Both the position numbers and the translations under genes were made by a program. Shown in pieces: positions 38,350 to 47,076 of a stretch of 64,000 bases of DNA (the first letter of the stretch is position 1; each line of letters opens with the position of its first letter). The stretch lies in contig OW818681.1 of assembly GCA_942493075.1 (NCBI GenBank), positions 1,240,001-1,304,000 on the forward strand. Reading direction: 5' to 3'. A model generated the notes under the pieces. It did not search any database. It saw only the letters and a list, made by a program, of their open reading frames with translations, and was not told the DNA's origin. Source of the stretch: JBBQYD01 sp942493075. GTDB lineage: Bacteria; Verrucomicrobiota; Verrucomicrobiia; Limisphaerales; UBA8199.

Positions 38350-41175
38350 ATGACGCCATTCTCTGCTAACCCACCTACGCATCCGGAGCTTTCGTTGAGT
38401 CAACGCCTGTTCGGACGCGCACCAGTGATCGTGTTTATCGCACTGCTCATCCCCGGTCTTGCTGCCGTAGGATGGCGCGCTGCTAAACGTGGAGCCGAGC
38501 GCAAAACGCAGGCGCGCGCCCAGGCCGCCCTCGCTGGCCTGGCTTTAGAACGTGAGCTATCTCATGCAGTCACGGCCGCCGAAGCTTTGGGTGCGGCGGC
38601 CAGCCAGCCAGGTGCATCCGCAAGCACTTTCGAAAGCGTGGCAGCTCAACTTCTGATCACGAGACCGGCATTAAGCAGCCTGGAGTGGTCGCCAGGCGGC
38701 GTGGTCACCTCAATTGTCCCCCGGGCCGGGAATGAGCGGTCCATTGGAAAGAACATGCTTCGTGATCCTTGGCTGGCCCCCGCCGCCAACGAAGCGATAC
38801 GCCGCCGAGCCATGCTGGTGATTGGCCCAATTCCTTTAAGTCGAGGCGAAGCAGGCTTTAGTTCGTACCGGCCTGTGTTTGTCCGCGGGCGAGACGGGCG
38901 TGAAAGCTTTTGGGGCTTTGTCTCGGCGTCACTCCGGCAAAACGATCTGTTGAACCGTGCGCAGTTGGATCAATTAGCGTTGCGCGGCTATGAATATCAC
39001 CTCTTCAAGCCGCCGTATGGATCAAGGAAAGCTGTCACGCTCATCGACAAAGAAGGTGTGCCGATCGACGCCCAAGTCCAGCAGCGCATTCGCGCGCATA
39101 ATCTGGAGATGATCCTGGCTATCCAACCTAAGGATGGGTGGTATGGCTTTTCACGAGCGGCATTGCAGGCCGCAGCGGTGGTAGTTGCAGCCGGTCTGCT
39201 CGCCCTGCTGGTGGCATTGAAAGAGGAGCGCTCGGATTTCCGAGTTGCTCTGGATGAAATGGACCGGAAGCTCAGTCGGGAGTCGAGCGAGAAATCCCAA
39301 GCCCAGGAAGATTGCAAGGCGGTTAAGAACCAGACGTTAGGCTTGCAGGCGGATCTCGCACGAACTTCAGCCGCGCTTCAGGCTGATGAGAATGCCCTTG
39401 TTGAACTGAGAAAGGAGCTGGAATCACTCGCAGCCGTCGAAGAAAGCTCGCGCCGAGAGCTTCAGAAAATCCTGGAACAACACAGCGTGCTGCAGGAGGA
39501 AATCGAGAAGCAGGCCAACGCCAACCAAACCGAGATTTCCACCATTCGCTTACAACTCAGCCAGGCTCAGGCGGAGCTGAAGAAACGAGCGAATGAGACT
39601 GAGCAGTTGCGCGGACAATTGGAGGCTGAAAGGAAAGAGTCCTCAAACGCTCTGGAGACCTCAATTCAGGAGCGCGCCCGCGAGCAGACCCTTGCAGGCG
39701 AGTGGCAGGGCAAGTTCGAGGATTTGCAGAGGACCGCTCGAAAAAACGAAAAGGATCTAGGGAACCGTGTTGCCGCTGCTGAGAAGCAAGTCGTGGAGCT
39801 AAGCACAGCCCTGGAAGTATCAAAACAGGCATTGGAAGCTCTTAAGTCTGCTGCCCAGCCAATCGAAACTCCGAAGCCGGAGCCTGCTGTAGAAGCGAAG
39901 GGGCCGGAGCAACCTGCCCCCGAGGCAGTTTCCGTTCCAGCAAGTGTTTCAGAACCGGAACTTGAACCCGCGGAGTCCGCTCTTGGCGAAGAGGCCGTGC
40001 AGCCGCCACCTGTTGAGGAGGAGGTCATTCTCGCTCAGCCAGTTACTGAACCCGAACTGGCCGTCCCTGAAGTAGAAGACCCAGGAACACCGGTTGAGCC
40101 GGCAACGCCCGTGGAGGAACCAGCGAGTTCTTCACTGCCTGAAACCAAGCCCGAGCCGGTAATTGAGGAGCACTCCGCTCCAGTTGCAGCAGAGGCCACC
40201 GCTTCGGAAGCAGCCGAGCCAGTATCGAAAGCCCCTATCGATAAGCCGGCGCGCAAGCGCAAAGCAAAGCGGGATCAGCAAATAGATCTGTTCTTAGGCG
40301 CACCTCCTGCCGAACCGACCGCATCCAACAAGCCCGAACCCCAAGTGGATGCCTCATCCGCTGTTCCTGCCGTTTCTGTCGAAGAGCCAGCGAAAGAAGC
40401 TGAAGCGCAGACGCCCGTTCCGACGATCCCCGGACCGACCGAAGACCGGGATTACACCGAGGTCTTTTCCGAACCGCACGCCACGGAAGAGCCTCCCGGT
40501 TCGAACCCGGAGTCGACTGAGGAAGAGGAGGTGGCGGAAGAACCTGTAGAAACCACCTTTCCGACCGTGCCAGGTTTGATGGTGTCTGAAGGACTCAGCC
40601 TTTCTGATGGCGATTCAGACAAGTATTTAAAAGCACTCCAGCATTTCGCCGAGCACCAGCGGAAAGCGACGGGTAAGATCCGGGACCACATGGTGCAGGG
40701 CGATATGCCATCAGCCGAAAGAGTGCTCAATTCTTTGAAAGTAGCCGCCGGTGAGATCGGTGCGATGGCTTTGCGAGAATCCGCGGGAAAGCTGGATCAA
40801 GCGATGCACGGAGAATCCGACCCCGCGGAGGTGGAGTTTCAGTGGCTGGAAGTGGACAAGAGCCTGCGCGACCTGCTCACTGGATTGAAGCCGATGCTCG
40901 AAGCAGCGGCGGAGCCTCCCGGTTCAAAAAAGCCATCGGAACACCGGGCCAAGGTGGATGTGAGCCAATTGCGAAAAGCCGTGAATCAGATTTTGCCACT
41001 GCTCACAGATAATGATCCCGGAGCCAAAGATTGCTTTAAGGATTACCGGTCTGTTTTTCGCCCTGCGTTTACACCGGAAGCCTATGAAGAGTTTGAACAG
41101 GCCATGAAGCGTAATGATTTTGGTCCAGGGTTGGACCTGCTAAAGAAAGCTGTCAAAAAACACGGAATAACCTGA
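38350..41175 (+). CDS. CHASE-domain protein with coiled coil, acidic linker and degenerate HPt domain
   Basis: 941 residues. I use the ATG at 38350 (MTPFSANPPTHPELSLSQRL); the open frame reaches 38221 without useful sequence. Domains in order: membrane helix ~22-40; CHASE sensor ~60-260 (RPALSSLEWSPGGVVTSIVP, GFSSYRPVFVRGRDGRESFW); second helix ~270-292; coiled coil ~295-500; Pro/Glu/Val-rich disordered region ~500-740. A helical domain at ~755-850 follows HPt rules (GLSLSDGDSDKYLKALQHF, then SAERVLNSLKVAAGEIGAMA), but the phospho-accepting His is Asn (N794). An HPt-associated C-terminal extension closes the protein. No kinase or GGDEF domain follows the CHASE sensor. Confidence 0.75.
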   Translation: MTPFSANPPTHPELSLSQRLFGRAPVIVFIALLIPGLAAVGWRAAKRGAERKTQARAQAALAGLALERELSHAVTAAEALGAAASQPGASASTFESVAAQLLITRPALSSLEWSPGGVVTSIVPRAGNERSIGKNMLRDPWLAPAANEAIRRRAMLVIGPIPLSRGEAGFSSYRPVFVRGRDGRESFWGFVSASLRQNDLLNRAQLDQLALRGYEYHLFKPPYGSRKAVTLIDKEGVPIDAQVQQRIRAHNLEMILAIQPKDGWYGFSRAALQAAAVVVAAGLLALLVALKEERSDFRVALDEMDRKLSRESSEKSQAQEDCKAVKNQTLGLQADLARTSAALQADENALVELRKELESLAAVEESSRRELQKILEQHSVLQEEIEKQANANQTEISTIRLQLSQAQAELKKRANETEQLRGQLEAERKESSNALETSIQERAREQTLAGEWQGKFEDLQRTARKNEKDLGNRVAAAEKQVVELSTALEVSKQALEALKSAAQPIETPKPEPAVEAKGPEQPAPEAVSVPASVSEPELEPAESALGEEAVQPPPVEEEVILAQPVTEPELAVPEVEDPGTPVEPATPVEEPASSSLPETKPEPVIEEHSAPVAAEATASEAAEPVSKAPIDKPARKRKAKRDQQIDLFLGAPPAEPTASNKPEPQVDASSAVPAVSVEEPAKEAEAQTPVPTIPGPTEDRDYTEVFSEPHATEEPPGSNPESTEEEEVAEEPVETTFPTVPGLMVSEGLSLSDGDSDKYLKALQHFAEHQRKATGKIRDHMVQGDMPSAERVLNSLKVAAGEIGAMALRESAGKLDQAMHGESDPAEVEFQWLEVDKSLRDLLTGLKPMLEAAAEPPGSKKPSEHRAKVDVSQLRKAVNQILPLLTDNDPGAKDCFKDYRSVFRPAFTPEAYEEFEQAMKRNDFGPGLDLLKKAVKKHGIT

Positions 41176-41191
41176 GGGTCTAAAAGTTTAC

Positions 41192-41587
41192 ATGAAAAGG
41201 GAACAATTGGTGGTTGAGGCCAGAGCTAAGATCATCTGGGGGGAACCTGCGTCATCGGTCCGTCACTTCCTGATGACCAATGGCTTCACCGCTGCGGAGG
41301 CGGGGGCGGAAGTCAGCAAACATATGAAAGAACGGCTTGGCTCCATTCGGCGGAATGGACTAGCCAGCCTTATTGTGGGTGTGCCCCTTATCGTGATCGG
41401 CGTGGCTCTTTGCCAGCATGCATTACACTACAAAATGACAGCCGCTGGAGCCAGGAGTGCCAGAGGCCTGGGAGCAGAAGTCGCCATCGGGCTCGCGGCG
41501 GGAGGTTATGGACTCTGGAAAGCCGTCAACGGTGTTGTTGCCATCGTGCGACCCTCAGATGAGGACCGCTCCCTGACCGACATGTGA
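41192..41587 (+). CDS. Small two-helix membrane protein
   Basis: 131 residues. The N-terminal half is soluble and helical (KREQLVVEARAKIIWGEPASSVRHFLMTNG, broken into short helices). Two membrane helices follow, RNGLASLIVGVPLIVIGVAL and LGAEVAIGLAAGGYGLWKAV, with a short charged tail. No family was recognised. It starts 16 bp after the CHASE protein gene, so it may be its membrane partner (inference from spacing only). Confidence 0.55.
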   Translation: MKREQLVVEARAKIIWGEPASSVRHFLMTNGFTAAEAGAEVSKHMKERLGSIRRNGLASLIVGVPLIVIGVALCQHALHYKMTAAGARSARGLGAEVAIGLAAGGYGLWKAVNGVVAIVRPSDEDRSLTDM

Positions 41588-41723
41588 TCCTGGACGCGAA
41601 GGATCTCCTGGACGAAAAGCTTCAGCGTTTCGGCGTGTGAAGTTTTCCTGAATTCGTGTGAAGATCCATGTTGCGTTCTCCTCGTTTCGATGGCTAAGCT
41701 AGATGGTCGGATACACCGATCCT

Positions 41724-42680
41724 ATGCATTTGCCTGATGGTTTTTTGGACGCTAAAACCGCGCTGCTCTCCACCGGAGCGGCGGCGGTCGGTTTGGGGAT
41801 TGCTTTGAGGCAAGCCCGGACCTCCATTGAGCCCCGCCGAGTACCTCTTCTGGGCCTCTCTGCCGCTTTCGTTTTTGCAGCGCAAATGTTGAATTTCCCC
41901 GTTGCTGGTGGAACCTCCGGACACTTGATCGGCGGCGCATTGACGGGAGTGTTGCTGGGCCCCGCCGCCGGCATCATCGTCATGACTTGTGTTCTAATCG
42001 TCCAGTGTCTCCTGTTTGCGGACGGAGGATTGCTTTCCCTGGGCGCCAACGTTTTCAACATGGGATTAGTGAGTGTTTGTAGTGGCTACATGGTTTTCCG
42101 TGGCGTTCGCCGGCTCATGGGCGCGGAGGATACCCGAGCGATAGTAGCTGCCGCCGCATTTGCTGGCTGGGTTAGCACAGTTCTCTCCGCGTTGTGCTGC
42201 GCCGGGCAGTTGGCTCTCTCTGGCGTTGTCCCGTGGGGCCTGGCCTTTCCTGCCATGTTCAATGTGCACATGATCATCGGGGCAGGGGAGGGCCTGGCTA
42301 CTGCGCTGGTGGTCCTGGCCATTCTCAAGTCGCGCCCGGAATTGCTCTGTGCCCGGCAAAACCTAACAGCACCCTCCTGGCGCTTCGCTACCGCTTACCT
42401 CTTGTTGATCATTCTAGGCTTGGCTGTGTTCGTAGCGCCATTCGCCAGTTCCTTGCCCGATGGCTTGGAAGCGGTCGCGCATCGGCTCGGGTTCGAACAT
42501 CGAGCCTCGCCCCCGTTGGCAACCGCCATGGCCGACTACCAAGTCCCATTTTTTGGCTCAGCAACTGTCGCCACCGCCGCTGCCGGCCTAATAGGCACCT
42601 TGGTGGCGTTTGTCGGCGCCTGGCTGCTTGCTCGGCTTCTCGTGCCGCCCCTGAGGCCACTTGATAAGCATGCAAACTAG
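41724..42680 (+). CDS. cbiM: Co/Ni ECF transporter substrate-binding component, CbiM/NikM with fused CbiN-like C-terminus
   Basis: 318-residue S component of a metal ECF importer. The start must be the ATG at 41724, because the mature N-terminus Met-His (MHLPDGFLD) is itself the metal ligand in this family; the frame upstream to 41703 would hide it. Polytopic core: NFPVAGGTSGHLIGGALTGV, LLFADGGLLSLGANVFNMG and VVPWGLAFPAMFNVHMIIGA. The C-terminal part carries SSLPDGLEAVA, the PDGLE motif of CbiN/NikN, so the N component is fused here as in NikMN/CbiMN types. The genes for the T and A components follow with overlapping stops and starts. Cobalt versus nickel cannot be told. Confidence 0.9.
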   Translation: MHLPDGFLDAKTALLSTGAAAVGLGIALRQARTSIEPRRVPLLGLSAAFVFAAQMLNFPVAGGTSGHLIGGALTGVLLGPAAGIIVMTCVLIVQCLLFADGGLLSLGANVFNMGLVSVCSGYMVFRGVRRLMGAEDTRAIVAAAAFAGWVSTVLSALCCAGQLALSGVVPWGLAFPAMFNVHMIIGAGEGLATALVVLAILKSRPELLCARQNLTAPSWRFATAYLLLIILGLAVFVAPFASSLPDGLEAVAHRLGFEHRASPPLATAMADYQVPFFGSATVATAAAGLIGTLVAFVGAWLLARLLVPPLRPLDKHAN

Positions 42681-43266
42681 GCTCCCGCAGGCATCGATGC
42701 TCCACGGCGTCCCTGCGGGAATGAAACTTCCGCTGGCCTTGCTCCTGGTAATAGTGATTGCGCTCCTGCCGCGGCGCCCTGATCCCATTTACCTTTGGCC
42801 GGCTGGTTTGATCGCCGTGCTTTTCCTGCTGGCGCGCGTGCCTTGGCGCTTTGCTGTAACGAGGCTGTTGATCCTGGAGTTTTTCATTCTTGGATTTGGC
42901 ATACTGGCATTGCTCAACCCCGCCGGGAAACCCATCTTTTTGTCTGCATTCATCAAGAGCAATCTTTGTGTTCTGACCATGGTGATCCTGGGTTGGACAA
43001 CTCCTTTTCATGAGCTGTTGCATGTGCTGCGGAGTTGGCGGGTGCCTGCCATCATGCTCTCGACTCTTGCTCTCATGCATCGCTACCTGCCCGTTCTCGT
43101 CGAGGAATCCCGGCGGATGCAACGCGCGCGCGCCAGCCGCACCTTTTCCCCGCGACAACGGTTGGCCTGGGCGAACCTGGGGCTCATCATTGGCCAGTTG
43201 TTTGTGCGTGGTGCTGAGCGGGCGGAACGAATCTACCTGGCGATGTGCGCACGAGGATGGAAATGA
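42670..43266 (+). CDS. cbiQ: ECF transporter T component (CbiQ/NikQ/EcfT)
   Basis: About 198-residue transmembrane coupling protein of the metal ECF importer. The ATG at 42670 overlaps the end of cbiM by 11 bp. Four or more helices are seen (LPLALLLVIVIALLP, LILEFFILGFGILALLNPAG, FELLHVLRSW...). It carries the two Ala-Arg-X motifs that couple to the ATPase: MQRARASR and MCARGW near the C-terminus. The ATPase gene cbiO starts inside its stop codon (ATGA), so S, T and A components are translationally coupled. Confidence 0.9.
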   Translation: MQTRLPQASMLHGVPAGMKLPLALLLVIVIALLPRRPDPIYLWPAGLIAVLFLLARVPWRFAVTRLLILEFFILGFGILALLNPAGKPIFLSAFIKSNLCVLTMVILGWTTPFHELLHVLRSWRVPAIMLSTLALMHRYLPVLVEESRRMQRARASRTFSPRQRLAWANLGLIIGQLFVRGAERAERIYLAMCARGWK

Positions 43267-44024
43267 ACCCAGCCGTAACCATCCGAAACCTGACGTTCCG
43301 TTTCCCCAAGCGCAATCAGCCGGCGCTCGATAATGTCAGTTTCACAATTGCTGAGAACGAGTGCATCGCCATTTTGGGGCCCAACGGCGCAGGCAAATCC
43401 ACCCTGTTGTTACACATGAACGGCCTGTTGCCTGAGACCGCGCCCTCTGATCCTTGCATCTGGATCGACGGTACCCCGGTCGTTCGGTCTGAGTTACACA
43501 CCGTGCGCCGCAAAGTAGGGATGCTCTTTCAGGACCCGGATGATCAACTGATCTCGGCAACGGTTTTTGAGGATGTGGCATTCGGTCCGCGGCAGTTGGG
43601 TGTTGAAGGGCGTGAGTTGGCAGATTTAGTGGCGCATAGCCTGAAGCTGGTTGGTTTAACCGGTTTTGAAGAACGTGAGGCTCATCGTTTGAGCCAGGGA
43701 GAAAAGCGCAGGGTCTGTCTGGCGGGAGTGCTTGCCTGCAAACCTGCCGTTCTCGTGCTGGATGAGCCCACAAGCGATCTTGACCCACGGGCCAGACGGG
43801 AGTTTAAAGCCCTGTTGCGCACTCTGCCCGGAGCGAAGCTCATTGCCACGCACGATCTGGAATTGGCCGTGGACCTGTGCCCACGTGTGCTTGTGCTTGA
43901 TCAAGGCCGTCTGGTTGCTGAGGGCAACACCGTTTCTGTGCTTTCGGATGAACCGCTCATGCTCGCTCACGGTCTTGAGAAACCGCACGTTTTGACGCAC
44001 CACCATCCCCATACCAGACCCTGA
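43263..44024 (+). CDS. cbiO: ECF transporter ATP-binding component (CbiO)
   Basis: 253-residue ABC ATPase that powers metal uptake by the CbiMQ membrane part. The ATG at 43263 overlaps the cbiQ TGA. Walker A is GPNGAGKST (residues 39-47), Q-loop MLFQDPDDQLISATVFED (the DPDDQL form is typical of ECF ATPases), signature LSQGEKRR, Walker B VLVLDEPTSDLDPR, switch His in IATHDLEL. The tail ends in HVLTHHHPHTRP, a His cluster that could bind the transported metal or regulate ATPase activity (inference). Only one ATPase is encoded, consistent with a homodimer. Confidence 0.92.
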   Translation: MNPAVTIRNLTFRFPKRNQPALDNVSFTIAENECIAILGPNGAGKSTLLLHMNGLLPETAPSDPCIWIDGTPVVRSELHTVRRKVGMLFQDPDDQLISATVFEDVAFGPRQLGVEGRELADLVAHSLKLVGLTGFEEREAHRLSQGEKRRVCLAGVLACKPAVLVLDEPTSDLDPRARREFKALLRTLPGAKLIATHDLELAVDLCPRVLVLDQGRLVAEGNTVSVLSDEPLMLAHGLEKPHVLTHHHPHTRP

Positions 44025-44215
44025 AGGCATGGCCATTGCCATTGCATGGCGGGGGCTCCGGGCTCTGCTTTGCGAGCGAACCTGAATGGTAGAGTGCAAC
44101 GGAAAACTCTTTGCCACAGCCCTCTCCCCGGTGGCTTGCGACTAAAGCCGTTCTGATCTGATTGATAAGGATTTGTGGTTTGACTTAAGCCACTTCCTCC
44201 CAGAGAATATTCGCC

Positions 44216-45664
44216 ATGGATTTGGATGTTGTGTGGCTCTCTCGCGTACAGTTCGCGCTGACCATCATGTTTCATTATCTCTTCCCGCCGCTGACTATCG
44301 GCTTGGGAGGTTTGATTGTGTCCATGGAGGCGCTTTACCTGCGCACGAAGGATCTGCAGTACGAAGTGGCCGCAAAATTCTGGACCAAGATCTTCGCCGT
44401 CAATTTCGCCATGGGTGTCGCCACCGGCTTGGTAATGGAATTCCAGTTTGGCACCAATTGGGCCACCTACTCCCGGTATGTCGGCGACGTTTTCGGCTCT
44501 GCGCTGGCCGCTGAGGGAATCTTCGCGTTCTTCCTGGAATCGGGGTTCCTCGCTGTGCTTGTGTTTGGCTGGGACAGAGTGTCGGCAAAGACGCATTTTT
44601 TTGCCTCGTGCATGGTTGCTCTCGGTGCGGTGTTCTCCTCGGTTTGGATTGTGGTAGCCAATTCCTGGCAGCAGACCCCCGCAGGGCATCACGTGGAAAT
44701 TGTTAACGGCTACAGCCGCGCTGTCATCGACGACTTCTGGCAGATGGTCTTCAACCCTTCCAGCATGCATCGCCTGGCACATGTCCTGATCGGATGCTAC
44801 ATCCTCGCTGCGTTCTTTGTGATGAGCATTTCCGCTTATTATCTGCTGCGAAACCGCCATGTTGATTTCGCCAGGAAGAGTTTTACTTCTGCGCTGGTGC
44901 TGGGTTTTGTGATGTCCGTTGCCGCCTTGATCCAAGGGGATCTTCAGGCAAAGAATGTAGCCATACATCAACCTGCCAAATTAGCCGCGATGGAGGCCCA
45001 TTTCGTTACGGGCACTAACGCGGCTCCGCTGTACATGTTTGGCATACCCGATGAGAAGGAACAGAAGGTGAAATACGGGATTGCCATTCCCGGTATGTTG
45101 AGTTTCCTCGTGCACGGGAATCTTAACGAACCCGTGAATGGCCTGGACAAGATCACACGTTCGGATTGGCCGCCAGTAGGCCCAACATTCCAGTCGTTTC
45201 ATCTCATGGTGGCGCTGGGAATGTTTTTCATTGCGATCACCGCCCTTGCACTTTTCTATCGTTGGCGGGGAGTGCTGTTCAATAAGCGCTGGCTCATGTG
45301 GATCTTCGTAGTCTCAATACCGCTGCCATACATAGCCAATCAAATCGGCTGGGTGACGGCTGAGGTGGGCCGTCAGCCTTGGGTTGTTTATGGATTGCTT
45401 CGAACCAGTGACAGTGTGTCTAAAGCGGTGAGCGCGCAGCAGACTCTCGGTTCGATAATCATGTTCGTTGTTATTTACGCTTTGCTCTTTGCCGTCTTTA
45501 TCTACGTGTTAAACGATAAGATCCATCATGGACCTGATCCGCACACGCCTGCTCCGGACACTACCGGCCATTCGCTGGCCGATGTCGCAGGCCTGAGGAC
45601 AGGCACAGGCGGCAGCTCTCTGACCGCCCCCGGGGATAATCCAACTGCCGAACCCAAACCCTAA
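44216..45664 (+). CDS. cydA: Cytochrome bd oxidase subunit I
   Basis: 482-residue quinol-oxidising heme subunit of the terminal oxidase. Family landmarks are WLSRVQFALTIMFHYLFPPL with the axial His, NFAMGVATGLVMEFQFGTNW, SGFLAVLVFGWDRVS, the Trp/Glu region around ANSWQQTPAGHHVE, and the quinol-site GRQPW motif in EVGRQPWVVYGLLRT. The Q-loop is short, as in cyanide-insensitive CioA-type oxidases, rather than the E. coli long form. cydB follows 8 bp downstream. No CydX-like small ORF or cydCD genes are visible in the window. Confidence 0.95.
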   Translation: MDLDVVWLSRVQFALTIMFHYLFPPLTIGLGGLIVSMEALYLRTKDLQYEVAAKFWTKIFAVNFAMGVATGLVMEFQFGTNWATYSRYVGDVFGSALAAEGIFAFFLESGFLAVLVFGWDRVSAKTHFFASCMVALGAVFSSVWIVVANSWQQTPAGHHVEIVNGYSRAVIDDFWQMVFNPSSMHRLAHVLIGCYILAAFFVMSISAYYLLRNRHVDFARKSFTSALVLGFVMSVAALIQGDLQAKNVAIHQPAKLAAMEAHFVTGTNAAPLYMFGIPDEKEQKVKYGIAIPGMLSFLVHGNLNEPVNGLDKITRSDWPPVGPTFQSFHLMVALGMFFIAITALALFYRWRGVLFNKRWLMWIFVVSIPLPYIANQIGWVTAEVGRQPWVVYGLLRTSDSVSKAVSAQQTLGSIIMFVVIYALLFAVFIYVLNDKIHHGPDPHTPAPDTTGHSLADVAGLRTGTGGSSLTAPGDNPTAEPKP

Positions 45665-45672
45665 GAACCTAT

Positions 45673-46689
45673 ATGGACCTGAATTTGTTTTGGTTTGTTT
45701 TGCTCGGAGTGTTGCTGGCGGGCTACGCCGTCCTGGATGGGTTCGATCTCGGTGTCGGAATCCTTCATCTCTCCGCCAAGAACGATGAGGAACGCCGCAT
45801 TTTCATGAATTCGATAGGGCCGATCTGGGACGGGAACGAGGTCTGGCTGGTCACGTTCGGTGGTGCGATGTTCGCCGCATTTCCCGAGGTCTATGCGACC
45901 GTGTTTTCCGGTTTCTATACCCCGTTCATGGCGCTGTTGTTCGCTCTCATCTTCCGCGCAGTGTCGATGGAATTCCGAAGCAAACGACCCTCTCCGATCT
46001 GGCGGAAGTTCTGGGATTTTGCCTTTTTCGGCGGGAGCACCCTGGCTACGTTGCTTTATGGCATTGCTGTCGGGAATGCGATGCAAGGCATGCCGATTGG
46101 ACCAGACAAGGAATTTCACGGCACGACGCTGGACTTGCTCAGACCCTACCCGATCCTGGTCGGCTTGTTCGCTGTCGCAACGTTCGCCATGCACGGCTCG
46201 CTTTATCTTTATCTCAAGACTGAGGGAGACTTGCAGAAGCGAATTCATCGCTGGGTCTGGCGCACCTTCGGTTTCTTTCTCGTCCTGTTCTTGTTTACCA
46301 CGATTTACACGCTGGTGGAGATGCCGTTGGCGACGCGCAACTTTGGCCGGCATCCATGGGTATGGCTGGTCGTGGCACTCAATATTCTGGCGATTAGCAA
46401 CATCCCCAGAGCGATTTATAAAAATCGTCCTGGTTTCGCTTTCTTGTCCAGTTGTGCCACTATCGGCGCTCTGACGTTCTTCTTCGGAGTGGCGCTGTTT
46501 CCTGAACTGGTGCATTCCTCGCTCGATCCCAAATGGAGCCTGGATGCCTATAACGGCGCTTCTTCCAAGAAAACCCTGGGTATCATGGCCATCATTGCAT
46601 TCCTCGGGATTCCATTTGTGCTGGCATATACCGCGGCAATTTTCTGGGTCTTTCGGGGCAAAGTGAAGCTGGGCAAGTTCAGTTACTAA
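45673..46689 (+). CDS. cydB: Cytochrome bd oxidase subunit II
   Basis: 338-residue membrane partner of CydA, forming the quinol:O2 oxidoreductase. The family start FVLLGVLLAGYAVLDGFDLG is followed by GPIWDGNEVWLVTFGGAMFA, which is diagnostic. Further helices include LVGLFAVATFAMHGSLYLYL and a C-terminal segment LGIMAIIAFLGIPFVLAYTA. Spacing of 8 bp after cydA indicates a cydAB operon. The expected acidic proton-pathway residue (E in GNEVW) is present. Confidence 0.95.
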   Translation: MDLNLFWFVLLGVLLAGYAVLDGFDLGVGILHLSAKNDEERRIFMNSIGPIWDGNEVWLVTFGGAMFAAFPEVYATVFSGFYTPFMALLFALIFRAVSMEFRSKRPSPIWRKFWDFAFFGGSTLATLLYGIAVGNAMQGMPIGPDKEFHGTTLDLLRPYPILVGLFAVATFAMHGSLYLYLKTEGDLQKRIHRWVWRTFGFFLVLFLFTTIYTLVEMPLATRNFGRHPWVWLVVALNILAISNIPRAIYKNRPGFAFLSSCATIGALTFFFGVALFPELVHSSLDPKWSLDAYNGASSKKTLGIMAIIAFLGIPFVLAYTAAIFWVFRGKVKLGKFSY

Positions 46690-46731
46690 GCAGGCTTTCC
46701 ACGAAGCCTTTTCGTGCGCATACTGAGTGCC

Positions 46732-47028
46732 ATGAATAAGAACGTTACAGTGGCGGCTTTTATGAAGGCCTCCCCGGGCCAGGAAGCTGCGGTCCGCAAG
46801 GAACTGCTTTCTTTAGTGGAACCTAGCCGGCGTGATGCGGGTTGCGTCAACTACGATCTGCACGAGGACACAGGTGCCCCTGGCTCGTTCATGTTTCACG
46901 AGAACTGGACCAGTAAGGCCTTGCTCGATCAGCACCTCGCCAAGCCCGACCTCCAAGCCATTCTTGGGCGCGTCTCCAAGATGCTCGTTGAACCGCCCAG
47001 GATCACTCTCTGGGAAAAGCTCGGCTGA
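46732..47028 (+). CDS. ABM-domain (YgiN-like) small protein
   Basis: 98-residue antibiotic-biosynthesis-monooxygenase-fold protein (PF03992). The start is the ATG at 46732 (MNKNVTVAAFMKASPGQEAA). The pattern is canonical: ferredoxin-like strands VTVAAFMKASPG, the LLSLVEPSRRDAGCVNYDLH helix-turn-strand, and ENWTSKALLDQHLAKPDLQA. Family members are quinol or small-aromatic oxidoreductases, or stress proteins of unknown substrate. It sits 42 bp after cydB, so a link to respiration/quinol chemistry is possible but unproven. Confidence 0.87.
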   Translation: MNKNVTVAAFMKASPGQEAAVRKELLSLVEPSRRDAGCVNYDLHEDTGAPGSFMFHENWTSKALLDQHLAKPDLQAILGRVSKMLVEPPRITLWEKLG

Positions 47029-47076
47029 AAACAGGCTTCGCCTTGGTTTGTTGACCGACCGAGGTTCCTTTGAACT

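Noticed and set aside
41588..41723. Cobalamin or NiCo riboswitch upstream of cbiM
   Set aside because: No B12-box or NiCo riboswitch consensus seen in the 136-bp gap.
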